From assembly GCA_036386655.1 (NCBI GenBank), contig DASVVG010000171.1:1-39659 (forward strand): a DNA stretch of 39,659 nucleotides. The letters are read 5' to 3'. The notes below the pieces were generated by a model. It was not told the DNA's origin. It made no database searches and was given only the letters and a program-made list of their open reading frames with translations. Source of the DNA: JAHWJX01 sp036386655. Lineage in GTDB: Bacteria > Pseudomonadota > Alphaproteobacteria > Caulobacterales > Caulobacteraceae. The translations under genes and the position numbers were made by a program. Shown piece after piece: positions 7,601-15,133 of the stretch (its first letter is position 1; every line of letters starts with the position of its first letter).

Positions 7601-7972
7601 TCAGCGCTCGGTCGTCGTCGTGCTCGTGGTCGTGGACTGCGTCGTGGCGGCGGCGTCGCCCGCGGCGTCGCGGGTCGCGTCGGCTGCGTTCTCCGCCGCG
7701 TCGCCTGTCGCTCGGGCGGCGTCGGCCGCGCCCTCACGCACGTTGCTCGCCGCGTCGCCGACTGCATCACCGGCAGCGCCGGCGTCCACGTTGGTCGTGA
7801 CCGACGTCGCCGCGCCTTCGACGGCGTCGCCTTCGTCGGTGTTGTTGTTCCCCATGTAGAGCACCAGCGCCACGATCGCGATCACCGCGATGATGCCGAG
7901 GATCAGCCAGAGGCCGCGGTTGCCGCGCTCGGCCGTCGTGGTCGTAGTGGTGGTGTTGCGGTTGTCGGTCAT
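7601..7972 (-). CDS. Small Thr/Ala-rich single-pass membrane protein, function unknown
   Basis: A 123-residue low-complexity protein. It opens with a run of seven threonines, then has one membrane segment at about residues 21-41 (LWLILGIIAVIAIVALVLYM). The rest is an Ala/Asp-rich stretch built of repeated near-11-residue units (GDAAENAADATRDAAGDAA and similar) that should form amphipathic helix, and it ends in a second threonine-rich tail. It resembles LEA-like or stress-associated Ala-rich proteins in texture only; no known domain is recognised. An ATG at 7988-7990 in the same frame is an alternative start; both have weak ribosome sites. A promoter matching the EcfG general-stress consensus lies about 50 bases upstream, which suggests stress-induced expression. 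Confidence 0.68.
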   Translation of the reverse strand: MTDNRNTTTTTTTAERGNRGLWLILGIIAVIAIVALVLYMGNNNTDEGDAVEGAATSVTTNVDAGAAGDAVGDAASNVREGAADAARATGDAAENAADATRDAAGDAAATTQSTTTSTTTTER

Positions 7973-8023
7973 GTCGCCCCGTTTCAGCATCAGCTTACGG
8001 CAAAGCTTGGCCGCAGCGATAGA

Positions 8024-8048
8024 AACGGAAGCTGGGCCGGAAGGTTCC
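8024..8048 (-). promoter_or_regulatory. Candidate EcfG (general stress sigma factor) promoter
   Basis: On the minus strand the sequence is GGAAC, exactly 16 bases, then CGTT, a full match to the alphaproteobacterial EcfG/sigma-T consensus GGAAC-N16-17-CGTT. It points at the Thr/Ala-rich membrane protein, with an inferred leader of about 45 bases. The -35 element sits in the loop of the terminator hairpin of the upstream gene. Confidence 0.65.
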
Positions 8049-8057
8049 CGGCCCAGC
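8031..8057 (-). terminator. Hairpin terminator after the TadG-like gene
   Basis: A ten-base perfect stem (GCTGGGCCGG paired with CCGGCCCAGC) around a seven-base loop starts 12 bases past the TadG-like stop and is followed by TTCCGTTTCT on the minus strand. It overlaps the candidate EcfG promoter of the next gene. Confidence 0.6.
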
Positions 8058-8069
8058 CCCTTGATCCGA

Positions 8070-9344
8070 CTAGCGCTTCAGGCGCGCGTTCTTGGACTTG
8101 TCGTTCGACTTGTTGCCGACGCCCTTCGGCACCGGAACGGGCGAGCCGCGGTAGTTCGCGTTGATGACCAAGTCGACGCCGCCCTTGATCAGCATGTTGC
8201 GGGCGACCACCACCGTCCAGTCGGACTGCTCGGCGATCTTGCTGCTGCCCTGCACGGTCAGCTGGGCCGAGGGCACGTAGACCACGCCCGCGAGGTCGTT
8301 GACGTTGTCGGACCAGATGACGAATTCGTTCTGGTTCGTACGCAGCGACACGAGCACGAACCCGGCCAGGGAGCCGGTGCGCCGGCCCTTGAGGTTGACC
8401 ACCGCGCGGTCGTTGATGTCGAGCTTCGAGGTGGCGTCGAACACCAGCACGACGTCCTCGCCGGCGACGATGGCGTCCCCCTTGATCTGCACGGCCGCGT
8501 CCTGGAAGTAGTGCTCGCCCGGCCCGAGCGTCACCTTCGCGGTGCCGCTGATCTCCGTCTTGCCGCAGTGCTTGCCCGCCGGCAGCACGTGCTCCCCGCT
8601 CACGAACTTCGCGCCCACGCCGCTGTTGCTGCAGAGCGGCAGCGAGGGGAACGGGAAGACTTTGGCGGCGAAGGGATCGGTGATCGGCTCAGCGCCCGTC
8701 AGGGCCGCGGGCGTGATCTTTCCGCTGGCGCGGGTCACCACCTCGGCCGCTTCGGACGTCAGCCCCGCCGTGCCTTCGACGATCATCTCGTGGTTGGAGT
8801 GGACAAGGCACTTGCCGGCGGAGAGCTTCGCCGTGTCGATCATGTTCAGCGTTTTGACGTAGCTGCTGTGGTGGGTCAGCACGCACAGCGGCGCCTTGCC
8901 CATGCGAAGGGCGGTCGTCTGCACCTTGGTCACGAAGCCGCCGGGCGGCAGCATGTTGCCGAAGAACGATTTGCGGTTGGAGGTGATGGCGACGTGCATC
9001 CCCTCTGGATCGCCCTTGGCGTTGAACTGGATCGTAGGGACGACGGTGATCGCGCCTTGGGGCCGCTTGTCCTTCAGCGCCGCCAGCTGCGCCTCGGCGT
9101 TCGCTTTCGTGCGCTCGACCACGGCCGCATCGACGCTGAACGCGAGCTCCTGCGCCGCATCCATGGCGACGGCGTCGGCGATGTCCTGCAGCTTGGTTTT
9201 GTCGGCGCTCACGAGCGCGAGTTCCGACGCGCCGACCAGCACGACGGCCAGCACAGGCACGGCCGCCGCGAGGAACGGGATCACCCCGCCGGCCTGGTCC
9301 GACCGCAGGCCGTGCGCGGCGGTTCGAAGGTTCAGGCGGCGCAT
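8070..9344 (-). CDS. TadG-like Flp pilus-assembly family protein
   Basis: A 424-residue protein of the TadE/TadG type. The N-terminus carries the family pattern: a short positively charged head, 'DQAGGVIPFLAAAVPVLAVVLVGASELALVSADKTKLQDIADAVAMDAA', with the membrane segment at about residues 19-43 and then the helix that follows it in pilin-like TadG proteins. The remaining 350 residues are presumably periplasmic, rich in beta-strands, with cysteines that may pair; they show no von Willebrand domain that I can recognise. TadG proteins act at the inner membrane in Flp/Tad pilus biogenesis, but no other tad gene is in the window. GGAGG lies seven bases before the ATG, inside the upstream response regulator gene, which it overlaps by 13 bases, implying coupled translation. 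Confidence 0.75.
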   Translation of the reverse strand: MRRLNLRTAAHGLRSDQAGGVIPFLAAAVPVLAVVLVGASELALVSADKTKLQDIADAVAMDAAQELAFSVDAAVVERTKANAEAQLAALKDKRPQGAITVVPTIQFNAKGDPEGMHVAITSNRKSFFGNMLPPGGFVTKVQTTALRMGKAPLCVLTHHSSYVKTLNMIDTAKLSAGKCLVHSNHEMIVEGTAGLTSEAAEVVTRASGKITPAALTGAEPITDPFAAKVFPFPSLPLCSNSGVGAKFVSGEHVLPAGKHCGKTEISGTAKVTLGPGEHYFQDAAVQIKGDAIVAGEDVVLVFDATSKLDINDRAVVNLKGRRTGSLAGFVLVSLRTNQNEFVIWSDNVNDLAGVVYVPSAQLTVQGSSKIAEQSDWTVVVARNMLIKGGVDLVINANYRGSPVPVPKGVGNKSNDKSKNARLKR

Positions 9345-9976
9345 GAGCGATCCTCCGGGCCTTCGCGACGGGTTCGGGCCATGTCCCCGAGCAGCTCGCC
9401 GTAGCGGCGGGCGGCCTCGCGGGTGGCCTCGTCCCCGCGCATGGCCAGGTTGAGCAGTTCGGCGCTTTCCCGGAGCAGCAGCCGCAGGGTGGCCCCGGCG
9501 CGCGCTTCCTCGGCGCCGGCCTTCTTCTCGGCCGCCCGCAGCGAGGCTTCCGCGCGGTGGGCGCGCAGGGTGAACCGGACCTGGTAGCTGAGCAGCCGCC
9601 AGTTGATCGGCTTCACGATGAACGAGGTGGCGCCCGACTGGAACGCCCGGTCGATCGCGGCGACGTCTTCCCGACCGGTGACCACGATGACGGGCAGCAG
9701 CGCGAACCGGGGATCGGCGCGCAGGCGGCGCACCAGGCCGAAGCCGTCGAGGCGGGGCATCTCGAGATCGACCAACAGCAGGTCGACGGGGTTGGCCTGG
9801 AGTTTCTCCCAAGCGTCCTCGCCATCTTCGGCGGTGAGCACCTCGGCGCTCTCCGTGGCCAAATGGACGTGGGCGAACTCGCGCAGAATCGGGTCGTCGT
9901 CGGCGAAGAGCAGGTTGGCCCCTTCGTCGAGAACGTAGAAGAACGATCCCTCTGCTTCCCTGTCGGAAGTCATCAT
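9332..9976 (-). CDS. Response regulator with C-terminal helical extension
   Basis: A 214-residue protein. Residues 20-135 are a receiver domain with acidic pocket Asp26-28, phospho-acceptor Asp70 (LLLVDLEMPRLDG) and Lys122 (FIVKPI). Residues 138-205 are a charged, alanine-rich helical segment likely to form a coiled coil, not a DNA-binding domain. It therefore probably signals by protein contact. Two ATG codons lie side by side at the start; neither has a clear ribosome site. Its 3' end overlaps the TadG-like start, so the two form an operon, and the hybrid kinase gene diverges from the same promoter region. I infer that this regulator is a target or partner of that kinase. Confidence 0.85.
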   Translation of the reverse strand: MMTSDREAEGSFFYVLDEGANLLFADDDPILREFAHVHLATESAEVLTAEDGEDAWEKLQANPVDLLLVDLEMPRLDGFGLVRRLRADPRFALLPVIVVTGREDVAAIDRAFQSGATSFIVKPINWRLLSYQVRFTLRAHRAEASLRAAEKKAGAEEARAGATLRLLLRESAELLNLAMRGDEATREAARRYGELLGDMARTRREGPEDRSCAA

Positions 9977-9983
9977 TTGCTAA

Positions 9984-10019
9984 GTCGGTTCCGACCCCAC
10001 CTCCCTCTCATTAAGGGAG
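9984..10019. repeat. Pair of small hairpins in the divergent promoter region
   Basis: GTCGG-TT-CCGAC (9984-9995) is followed by CTCCCT-N7-AGGGAG (10001-10019). Read on the minus strand the block has the CTCCCTT...GGGAGGTGG flavour of extragenic palindromic repeats. It could be a repeat remnant, a leader structure of the response regulator mRNA, or both. Confidence 0.35.
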
Positions 10020-10051
10020 AAGTCATTAATCCCCCGTAACTGCGGAAGAAC

Positions 10052-13000
10052 TTGCCTTTCGTCCGCAGTGCGCGAGCCCTCCCCTTGAGCGTGGACCAGC
10101 CGACGCCAAACCCTGCGGACGCCGGCGCCTCGGCAGGGCCGTCCGCGACCGCCCGACGCCGCCGGACGCTCCGCTCCAAGCTCATCCTGCTGGTGATGAT
10201 CCCGCTGACCCTCGCGGCGGCGCTCACCACGGGCATGTCCGCCTGGCGGGACGCCCAGGAGGCGACCTACATGGAGACCGCCGAGCTGCGGTCCACCGCC
10301 ACCATCATCGCCGCCTTCGCCGCCGATGCGGTGGAGGCCGGAAACCGCACCGAGGCGTTCGCGGCCCTGCGCTCCATCGCCCAGATGGAGGACGTGACCT
10401 ACGCGCGGATCGACACCGCCGACGGCGAGCTCCTCGTGGAGACCGGCGCCGCCGCCCGGCTGGTTCGGGACGCCCAGATCACGGACCAAAACCGACGCCT
10501 GTCGTTCATCGACCTGTTCCGCAGTCACTCGATCGAGGTTTCACAGCCGGTGATCCGGGGCGGACGCACCGTCGGCACGGTGGTGATGCTGAGCGAGAGC
10601 GGCAGCGCGATCGGGCGCACGCGGGCCGCCATCGCGGTCACCATCTTCGGCTGCAGCGGCGCTGCGCTGGCCGGCCTGATGGTCGCTTTCCGCATGCAGC
10701 GGCGCATCTCCGGGCCGATCGTCGGCCTCACCAAGGCCATGGGCGCGGTGCGGGCGAGCCACGACTACAGCCTGAGGACCGACCTGGAGAGCGACGACGA
10801 GGTCGGGGACCTGATCGACGGCTTCAACCAGATGCTGCTTGAGATCCGGGAACGGGACGGCCAGCTCGCGGAGCACCTGCAGAACCTGGAGCGCGAAGTC
10901 GCTGATCGGACAGCGGATTTCCGTGAGGCGAAGGAGGCCGCCGAAGCCGCCAATGCCTCAAAGTCGGACTTCCTGGCCACCATGAGCCACGAAATCCGCA
11001 CGCCCATGAACGGGATCATGGTGATGGCGGAGATGCTGGCCGCCGCGGACATGCCGCAGCGCCAGCGCCGCTACGCTGAAGTGATCGCCAAATCCGGGCA
11101 GAGTTTGCTGAGCATCATCAACGACATCCTCGACTTTTCTAAAATCGAGGCCGGCAAGATGGACCTGGAGCAGGTCCCGGTGGACCTGTCGGACCTGGTG
11201 GACGACGTCACCAGCCTGTTCTGGGAGCGTGCCCGGTCCAAGAACATCGACCTCGCCGGGTTCGTGGACCCCGCCGTCCCGCGCAAGATCCGGGGCGACC
11301 CCACCCGCCTGCGCCAGGTGATCGGCAACCTCGCCAACAACGCCATCAAGTTCACGGAAACCGGCGGCGTGCTGATCCGCGTGGAGACGGAGCCGAAGCA
11401 GCCCGGGTGCGTCCGGGTGAGCATCCAGGACACCGGCATTGGCATTCCGCAGGACAAGATCGCCACGCTGTTCGAAGCGTTCACGCAGGTGGACCAGTCG
11501 ACGACGCGGCGCTTCGGCGGCACCGGCCTCGGTCTGGCGATCTGCAAGCGGCTGGTCGACTCGATGGGCGGCGAGGTCACGGTCACCTCCCGCGAGGGCC
11601 GCGGCTCGACGTTCTCGTTCGTGATCCCGACCGAGGCCGTGGAGCCGGCCCGTCCGTGGCCGCGCCTCGCCGGCACGCCGTTCGCCCGGGCGGCGGTGGC
11701 GTGCGCTGGCGTTTCGTCGCGCTGGGCGCTCTCCCGCTACCTTGCGCTCGCAGGCGTCGCCATCGGCGACGAGGACGCAGCCTTCTTCGTGGGCGAGCCG
11801 CAGGGTCGCGCCGGTCCCCTGCCCCGCCCCGCGATCGCAGTCGCGGAGTACGGCGATCCCGAGCCGTTCGAGCGGCTGAAGGCCGGCTCGCTCGATGCGG
11901 TGCTGGTGCAACCGTTCCGCCGGCAAGAACTCGAGGCGGTGCTCGGCCGCCTGCAGGAGGGCCGCTCGCTCGAGGATCTGCAGGAGGAGCTCGAGAGCGC
12001 CTCGTCTACGGGCGCCGACATGCCGCGCTTCGAGGGCCGCCGCATCCTGGTCGCCGACGACAGCGCGGTGAACCGAGAAGTCGCGATGGAGGCCCTGTCG
12101 CGCCTGGGCGCCACCACGCTCGTGGTGGTGGACGGCGCCAAGGCGGTCGAAGCCGTCGCCGACGATCCCTCGATCGATCTGGTCCTGATGGACGGCTCGA
12201 TGCCCGAGATGGACGGCTTCGAGGCCACGCTCGCGATACGGGCGGACGAACGCCGGACGGGGCGCGCCCGCCTGCCGGTCGTGGCGCTGACCGCGCACGT
12301 GGTGGGGACCGGCGCCGACGCCTGGCGCGACGCCGACATGGACGCCGTTCTGCACAAGCCGTTCACGCTGACGGCGCTCGCCGACACGCTGGCGAACTTC
12401 CTGGAGCCCTCCGGATTCGGCGCCGCCTCGGTCACAGCGGAGGCGCCGCCCGCAGTCGGAGCGGAGGCGCCCGGCGCGGTCGTCGAAGAAGACGGGCTGC
12501 TGGACGCGGCGGTGCAGCGGGACCTCGCGGCCCTGGCGGCCTCGGGCAAGAGCGACTTCGTCGACAAGATCCATCGCCTGTACGCCACCAACGCGCCGGA
12601 CAGCCTGGCGGGCGTGCAGCAGGCGGCCAAAGCGGGCGACGGCGAGGGGCTGGCGCGCGCCGCCCACGCGCTGAAGTCGATGAGCTACAACATCGGGGCG
12701 AAGAAGGTGGCGCGGCTGTGCAGCGCGCTGGAGGCCCGGGGACGGGCCGGTGAACCGGTGGGGCAGCCGGACGTCGTCGAGCTGGGCGAGGCGCTGCACG
12801 CCACTCTTGCGGCCCTCTCGGGAGAGCCGGCGGCGCCCTCGGCCGCATCGGAGGAGACCGCGCTGCTGGCGGACCTGAGGGCGGCGATCGCCGGCGACCC
12901 GGGCGCGGGGCAGCTGGTCATGCACTACCAGGCGCAGATGGACCGGCAGGGCGAGACGCTCGTCGGCTGCGAGGCGCTGGTGCGCTGGACGCACCCGGTC

Positions 13001-13636
13001 CGCGGCTTCGTCAGCCCGGCCGATTTCGTGCCGATCGCCGAGCGCTGCGGGATGATCGGGGAGCTGACCGACTTCGTGGTGCGCCGGGTCTGCGAGGAGG
13101 CGCGCCTCCTGGGCGACCTGCGCATCGGCTTCAACGCTTCGGCGCTGGAGTTCTCCAAGCCGGGGTTCGCGGACCGCCTCGTGCGCCTAGTGGCGGAGTC
13201 CGGGCTGCCGCTGGAGCGGCTCGAGGTGGAGATCACGGAAACCGCGGCGATGGACGACGCGGAGAGCACCAAGGCCAACATCGTGCGGCTGCGTGAGATG
13301 GGCGTGAAGGTGGCGCTGGACGACTTCGGCGCCGGCTACACCTCGCTGCGGTTCCTGCGCATGTTCCCCTTCGACAAGCTGAAGATCGACCGCGAGTTTA
13401 TCCAGGACTGCGAGAAGGACGCCGAAGCCGCCACCATCGTGCACGCGGTGGTGTCGATCGGGCGAGCGCTCGGCATGAAGGTGGTCGCCGAGGGCGTCGA
13501 GACCGAGACGCAGCGCAACTTCCTGAAGATCGCCGGCGTGCACGCCCTGCAGGGCTGGCTGTTCGGCAAGGCGATGCCGGCCGCCGATCTGGCGGCGAAG
13601 TACGGCCTGGGCGAGAGCCAGCGCGCCGTGGCCTGA
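10052..13636 (+). CDS. Hybrid histidine kinase with degenerate REC, REC, Hpt and C-terminal EAL domain
   Basis: A 1194-residue inner-membrane signalling protein. In order: membrane segment 43-62, periplasmic sensor region about 63-190, second membrane segment 192-213, HAMP 214-268, coiled coil 268-302, HisKA with His313 (MSHEIRTPMNG), HATPase 415-525 (NLANNAIKFTE, DTGIGIP, GTGLGL), a degenerate receiver 543-640 lacking the phospho-acceptor Asp, a true receiver 663-785 (Asp714, Lys769), an Hpt domain with His872 (HALKS), and an EAL domain 935-1190. The EAL active-site residues are present: Glu974 (CEALVRW), Asn1028, Glu1063, Asp1090-Asp1091, Lys1111, Glu1147 and Gln1167, so it should hydrolyse c-di-GMP. 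The start is uncertain: TTG at 10052 with a weak GGAAG, or GTG at 10091. It diverges from the response regulator/TadG operon. Confidence 0.9.
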   Translation: MPFVRSARALPLSVDQPTPNPADAGASAGPSATARRRRTLRSKLILLVMIPLTLAAALTTGMSAWRDAQEATYMETAELRSTATIIAAFAADAVEAGNRTEAFAALRSIAQMEDVTYARIDTADGELLVETGAAARLVRDAQITDQNRRLSFIDLFRSHSIEVSQPVIRGGRTVGTVVMLSESGSAIGRTRAAIAVTIFGCSGAALAGLMVAFRMQRRISGPIVGLTKAMGAVRASHDYSLRTDLESDDEVGDLIDGFNQMLLEIRERDGQLAEHLQNLEREVADRTADFREAKEAAEAANASKSDFLATMSHEIRTPMNGIMVMAEMLAAADMPQRQRRYAEVIAKSGQSLLSIINDILDFSKIEAGKMDLEQVPVDLSDLVDDVTSLFWERARSKNIDLAGFVDPAVPRKIRGDPTRLRQVIGNLANNAIKFTETGGVLIRVETEPKQPGCVRVSIQDTGIGIPQDKIATLFEAFTQVDQSTTRRFGGTGLGLAICKRLVDSMGGEVTVTSREGRGSTFSFVIPTEAVEPARPWPRLAGTPFARAAVACAGVSSRWALSRYLALAGVAIGDEDAAFFVGEPQGRAGPLPRPAIAVAEYGDPEPFERLKAGSLDAVLVQPFRRQELEAVLGRLQEGRSLEDLQEELESASSTGADMPRFEGRRILVADDSAVNREVAMEALSRLGATTLVVVDGAKAVEAVADDPSIDLVLMDGSMPEMDGFEATLAIRADERRTGRARLPVVALTAHVVGTGADAWRDADMDAVLHKPFTLTALADTLANFLEPSGFGAASVTAEAPPAVGAEAPGAVVEEDGLLDAAVQRDLAALAASGKSDFVDKIHRLYATNAPDSLAGVQQAAKAGDGEGLARAAHALKSMSYNIGAKKVARLCSALEARGRAGEPVGQPDVVELGEALHATLAALSGEPAAPSAASEETALLADLRAAIAGDPGAGQLVMHYQAQMDRQGETLVGCEALVRWTHPVRGFVSPADFVPIAERCGMIGELTDFVVRRVCEEARLLGDLRIGFNASALEFSKPGFADRLVRLVAESGLPLERLEVEITETAAMDDAESTKANIVRLREMGVKVALDDFGAGYTSLRFLRMFPFDKLKIDREFIQDCEKDAEAATIVHAVVSIGRALGMKVVAEGVETETQRNFLKIAGVHALQGWLFGKAMPAADLAAKYGLGESQRAVA

Positions 13637-13645
13637 GGCTCGGGC

Positions 13646-14998
13646 CTAGGCTGCGGCCTTCTTCACCGCTCCGACGACCTGCCTGACCACCTCGGCCACC
13701 AGGGTCTCGTCGTCGCCTTCCGCCATGACCCGGATGAGCGGTTCAGTGCCGGAGGCGCGGACCACTAGGCGCCCGGAGCCGTTCAGCCGGGCCTCGGCGT
13801 CGGCGATGGCCGACTTAACCGCTTCGCTCTCGAGCGGCTTGCCCTGGGCGAAGCGCACGTTCTCCAGCCTTTGCGGGGCGGGCTCGAACTGGCGGGCGAG
13901 CGCGCTCATCGGCTGGTCACCCTGGACCAGCACGGCCAGCACCTGCAGGGCGGCGATCAGGCCGTCGCCGGTGGTCGAGAAATCCGAGAGGATCAGGTGG
14001 CCCGACTGTTCGCCGCCGAGGTTGAAGCCGCCCTGGCGCATGCGCTCGGAGACGTAGCGGTCGCCGACCTTCACCCGCTCGAGGCCGAGGCCCCTGCCCT
14101 TCAGGAACCGCTCCAGGCCGAGGTTCGACATGATCGTGGCGACCACGCCGCCGCCCTTGAGCTGGCCGGATTCCGCCCAGGCCTTCGCCACCAGCGCCAT
14201 GATCTGGTCGCCGTCGACGATCTGGCCCTTCTCATCGCAGATGACGAGGCGGTCGGCGTCGCCGTCCAGCGCGATGCCGATGTCCGCCCGGTACTCCTTG
14301 ACCGCCCGCGTCATGGCGAGCGGGTGCGTGGAGCCGCACTCCTCGTTGATGTTGAAGCCGTTGGGCGAGACGCCCACCGGGATCACCTCGGCCCCGAGTT
14401 CGTAGAGGGCGGTCGGCGCCACCTTGTAGGCGGCGCCGTTGGCGCAATCGATCACCACCCGCAGGGCGTTCAGGCTGAGTTGGCGCGGGAAGGTCGCCTT
14501 GACGATCTCGACGTAGCGGGCCTGGGCATCGTCAATCCGGGTGACCCGGCCGAGCTCGGTGGGACCGGCGAGGTCCTGCTGCAGGCCCTGGTCCATCAGG
14601 GCCTCGATCTCCGCTTCGCGGCCGTCGGAGAGCTTGTAGCCGTCGGGGCCGAACAGCTTGATGCCGTTGTCGGCGAAGTGGTTGTGCGAGGCGCTGATCA
14701 TCACGCCCAGGTCGGCCCGCATGGAGCGGGTCATCATGGCGACCGCCGGGGTGGGCAGCGGGCCGAAGAGGCGCACGTCCATGCCCACGCTGGCGAAGCC
14801 GGCCACCAGGGCTGGCTCGATCATGTAGCCGGACAGGCGGGTGTCCTTGCCGATGACGACCAGGTGGCGCCGGTCGCCGCCGCTGCGGAACAGCTTGCCG
14901 GCCGCCAGGCCCACGCGCAGGGCGACCTCGGCCGTCATGGGGTGGGTGTTCGCCTGCCCCCGGATGCCATCGGTGCCGAAATAGGTTCGCTTCGCCAT
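13646..14998 (-). CDS. glmM: Phosphoglucosamine mutase
   Basis: A 450-residue cytosolic enzyme converting glucosamine-6-phosphate to glucosamine-1-phosphate on the way to UDP-N-acetylglucosamine. It starts with the signature MAKRTYFGTDGIRG. The phosphoserine is Ser104 in ISASHNHFADNGIK, the magnesium loop is DGDADR, the sugar-binding loop is 'GGEQSGHLI' and the phosphate-binding loop is 'RASGTEPLIRVM'. Length is normal. The ATG at MAKR fits all family members; an upstream in-frame ATG would add 14 unrelated residues. It diverges from glmS across 135 bases, so the two consecutive steps of the pathway share a promoter region, and it converges with the EAL kinase gene nine bases away. Confidence 0.97.
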   Translation of the reverse strand: MAKRTYFGTDGIRGQANTHPMTAEVALRVGLAAGKLFRSGGDRRHLVVIGKDTRLSGYMIEPALVAGFASVGMDVRLFGPLPTPAVAMMTRSMRADLGVMISASHNHFADNGIKLFGPDGYKLSDGREAEIEALMDQGLQQDLAGPTELGRVTRIDDAQARYVEIVKATFPRQLSLNALRVVIDCANGAAYKVAPTALYELGAEVIPVGVSPNGFNINEECGSTHPLAMTRAVKEYRADIGIALDGDADRLVICDEKGQIVDGDQIMALVAKAWAESGQLKGGGVVATIMSNLGLERFLKGRGLGLERVKVGDRYVSERMRQGGFNLGGEQSGHLILSDFSTTGDGLIAALQVLAVLVQGDQPMSALARQFEPAPQRLENVRFAQGKPLESEAVKSAIADAEARLNGSGRLVVRASGTEPLIRVMAEGDDETLVAEVVRQVVGAVKKAAA

Positions 14999-15133
14999 GG
15001 CCGACCCCTGCGCTCCTGCGAAATGTCGAGCAACCGGCATTTACTAGCGCGGGCCTTCGCGAATGCTAAACACGCCCTGCCCCGTAGAGGGCCGGCCGCG
15101 GCCCAGCGGCGCCCTTCGTGCAGAGATCGGACC

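Noticed and set aside
7600..7760. CRISPR-like or tandem DNA repeat from the repetitive GTCGT/GGCGTC sequence
   Set aside because: The repetition is explained by Thr and Ala codons of the low-complexity protein; there are no regular repeat-spacer units.
10009..10029. CtrA full site before the hybrid kinase
   Set aside because: The two TTAA elements are 11 bases apart and not seven, and neither extends to TTAACC.
13871..15133. 421-codon upstream extension of glmS
   Set aside because: GlmS must begin Met-Cys for its N-terminal nucleophile, and the extension is antisense to glmM.
14999..15133. glmS ribozyme in the glmS leader
   Set aside because: The leader is short and shows no ribozyme-like pairing, and the ribozyme is known from Gram-positive bacteria.
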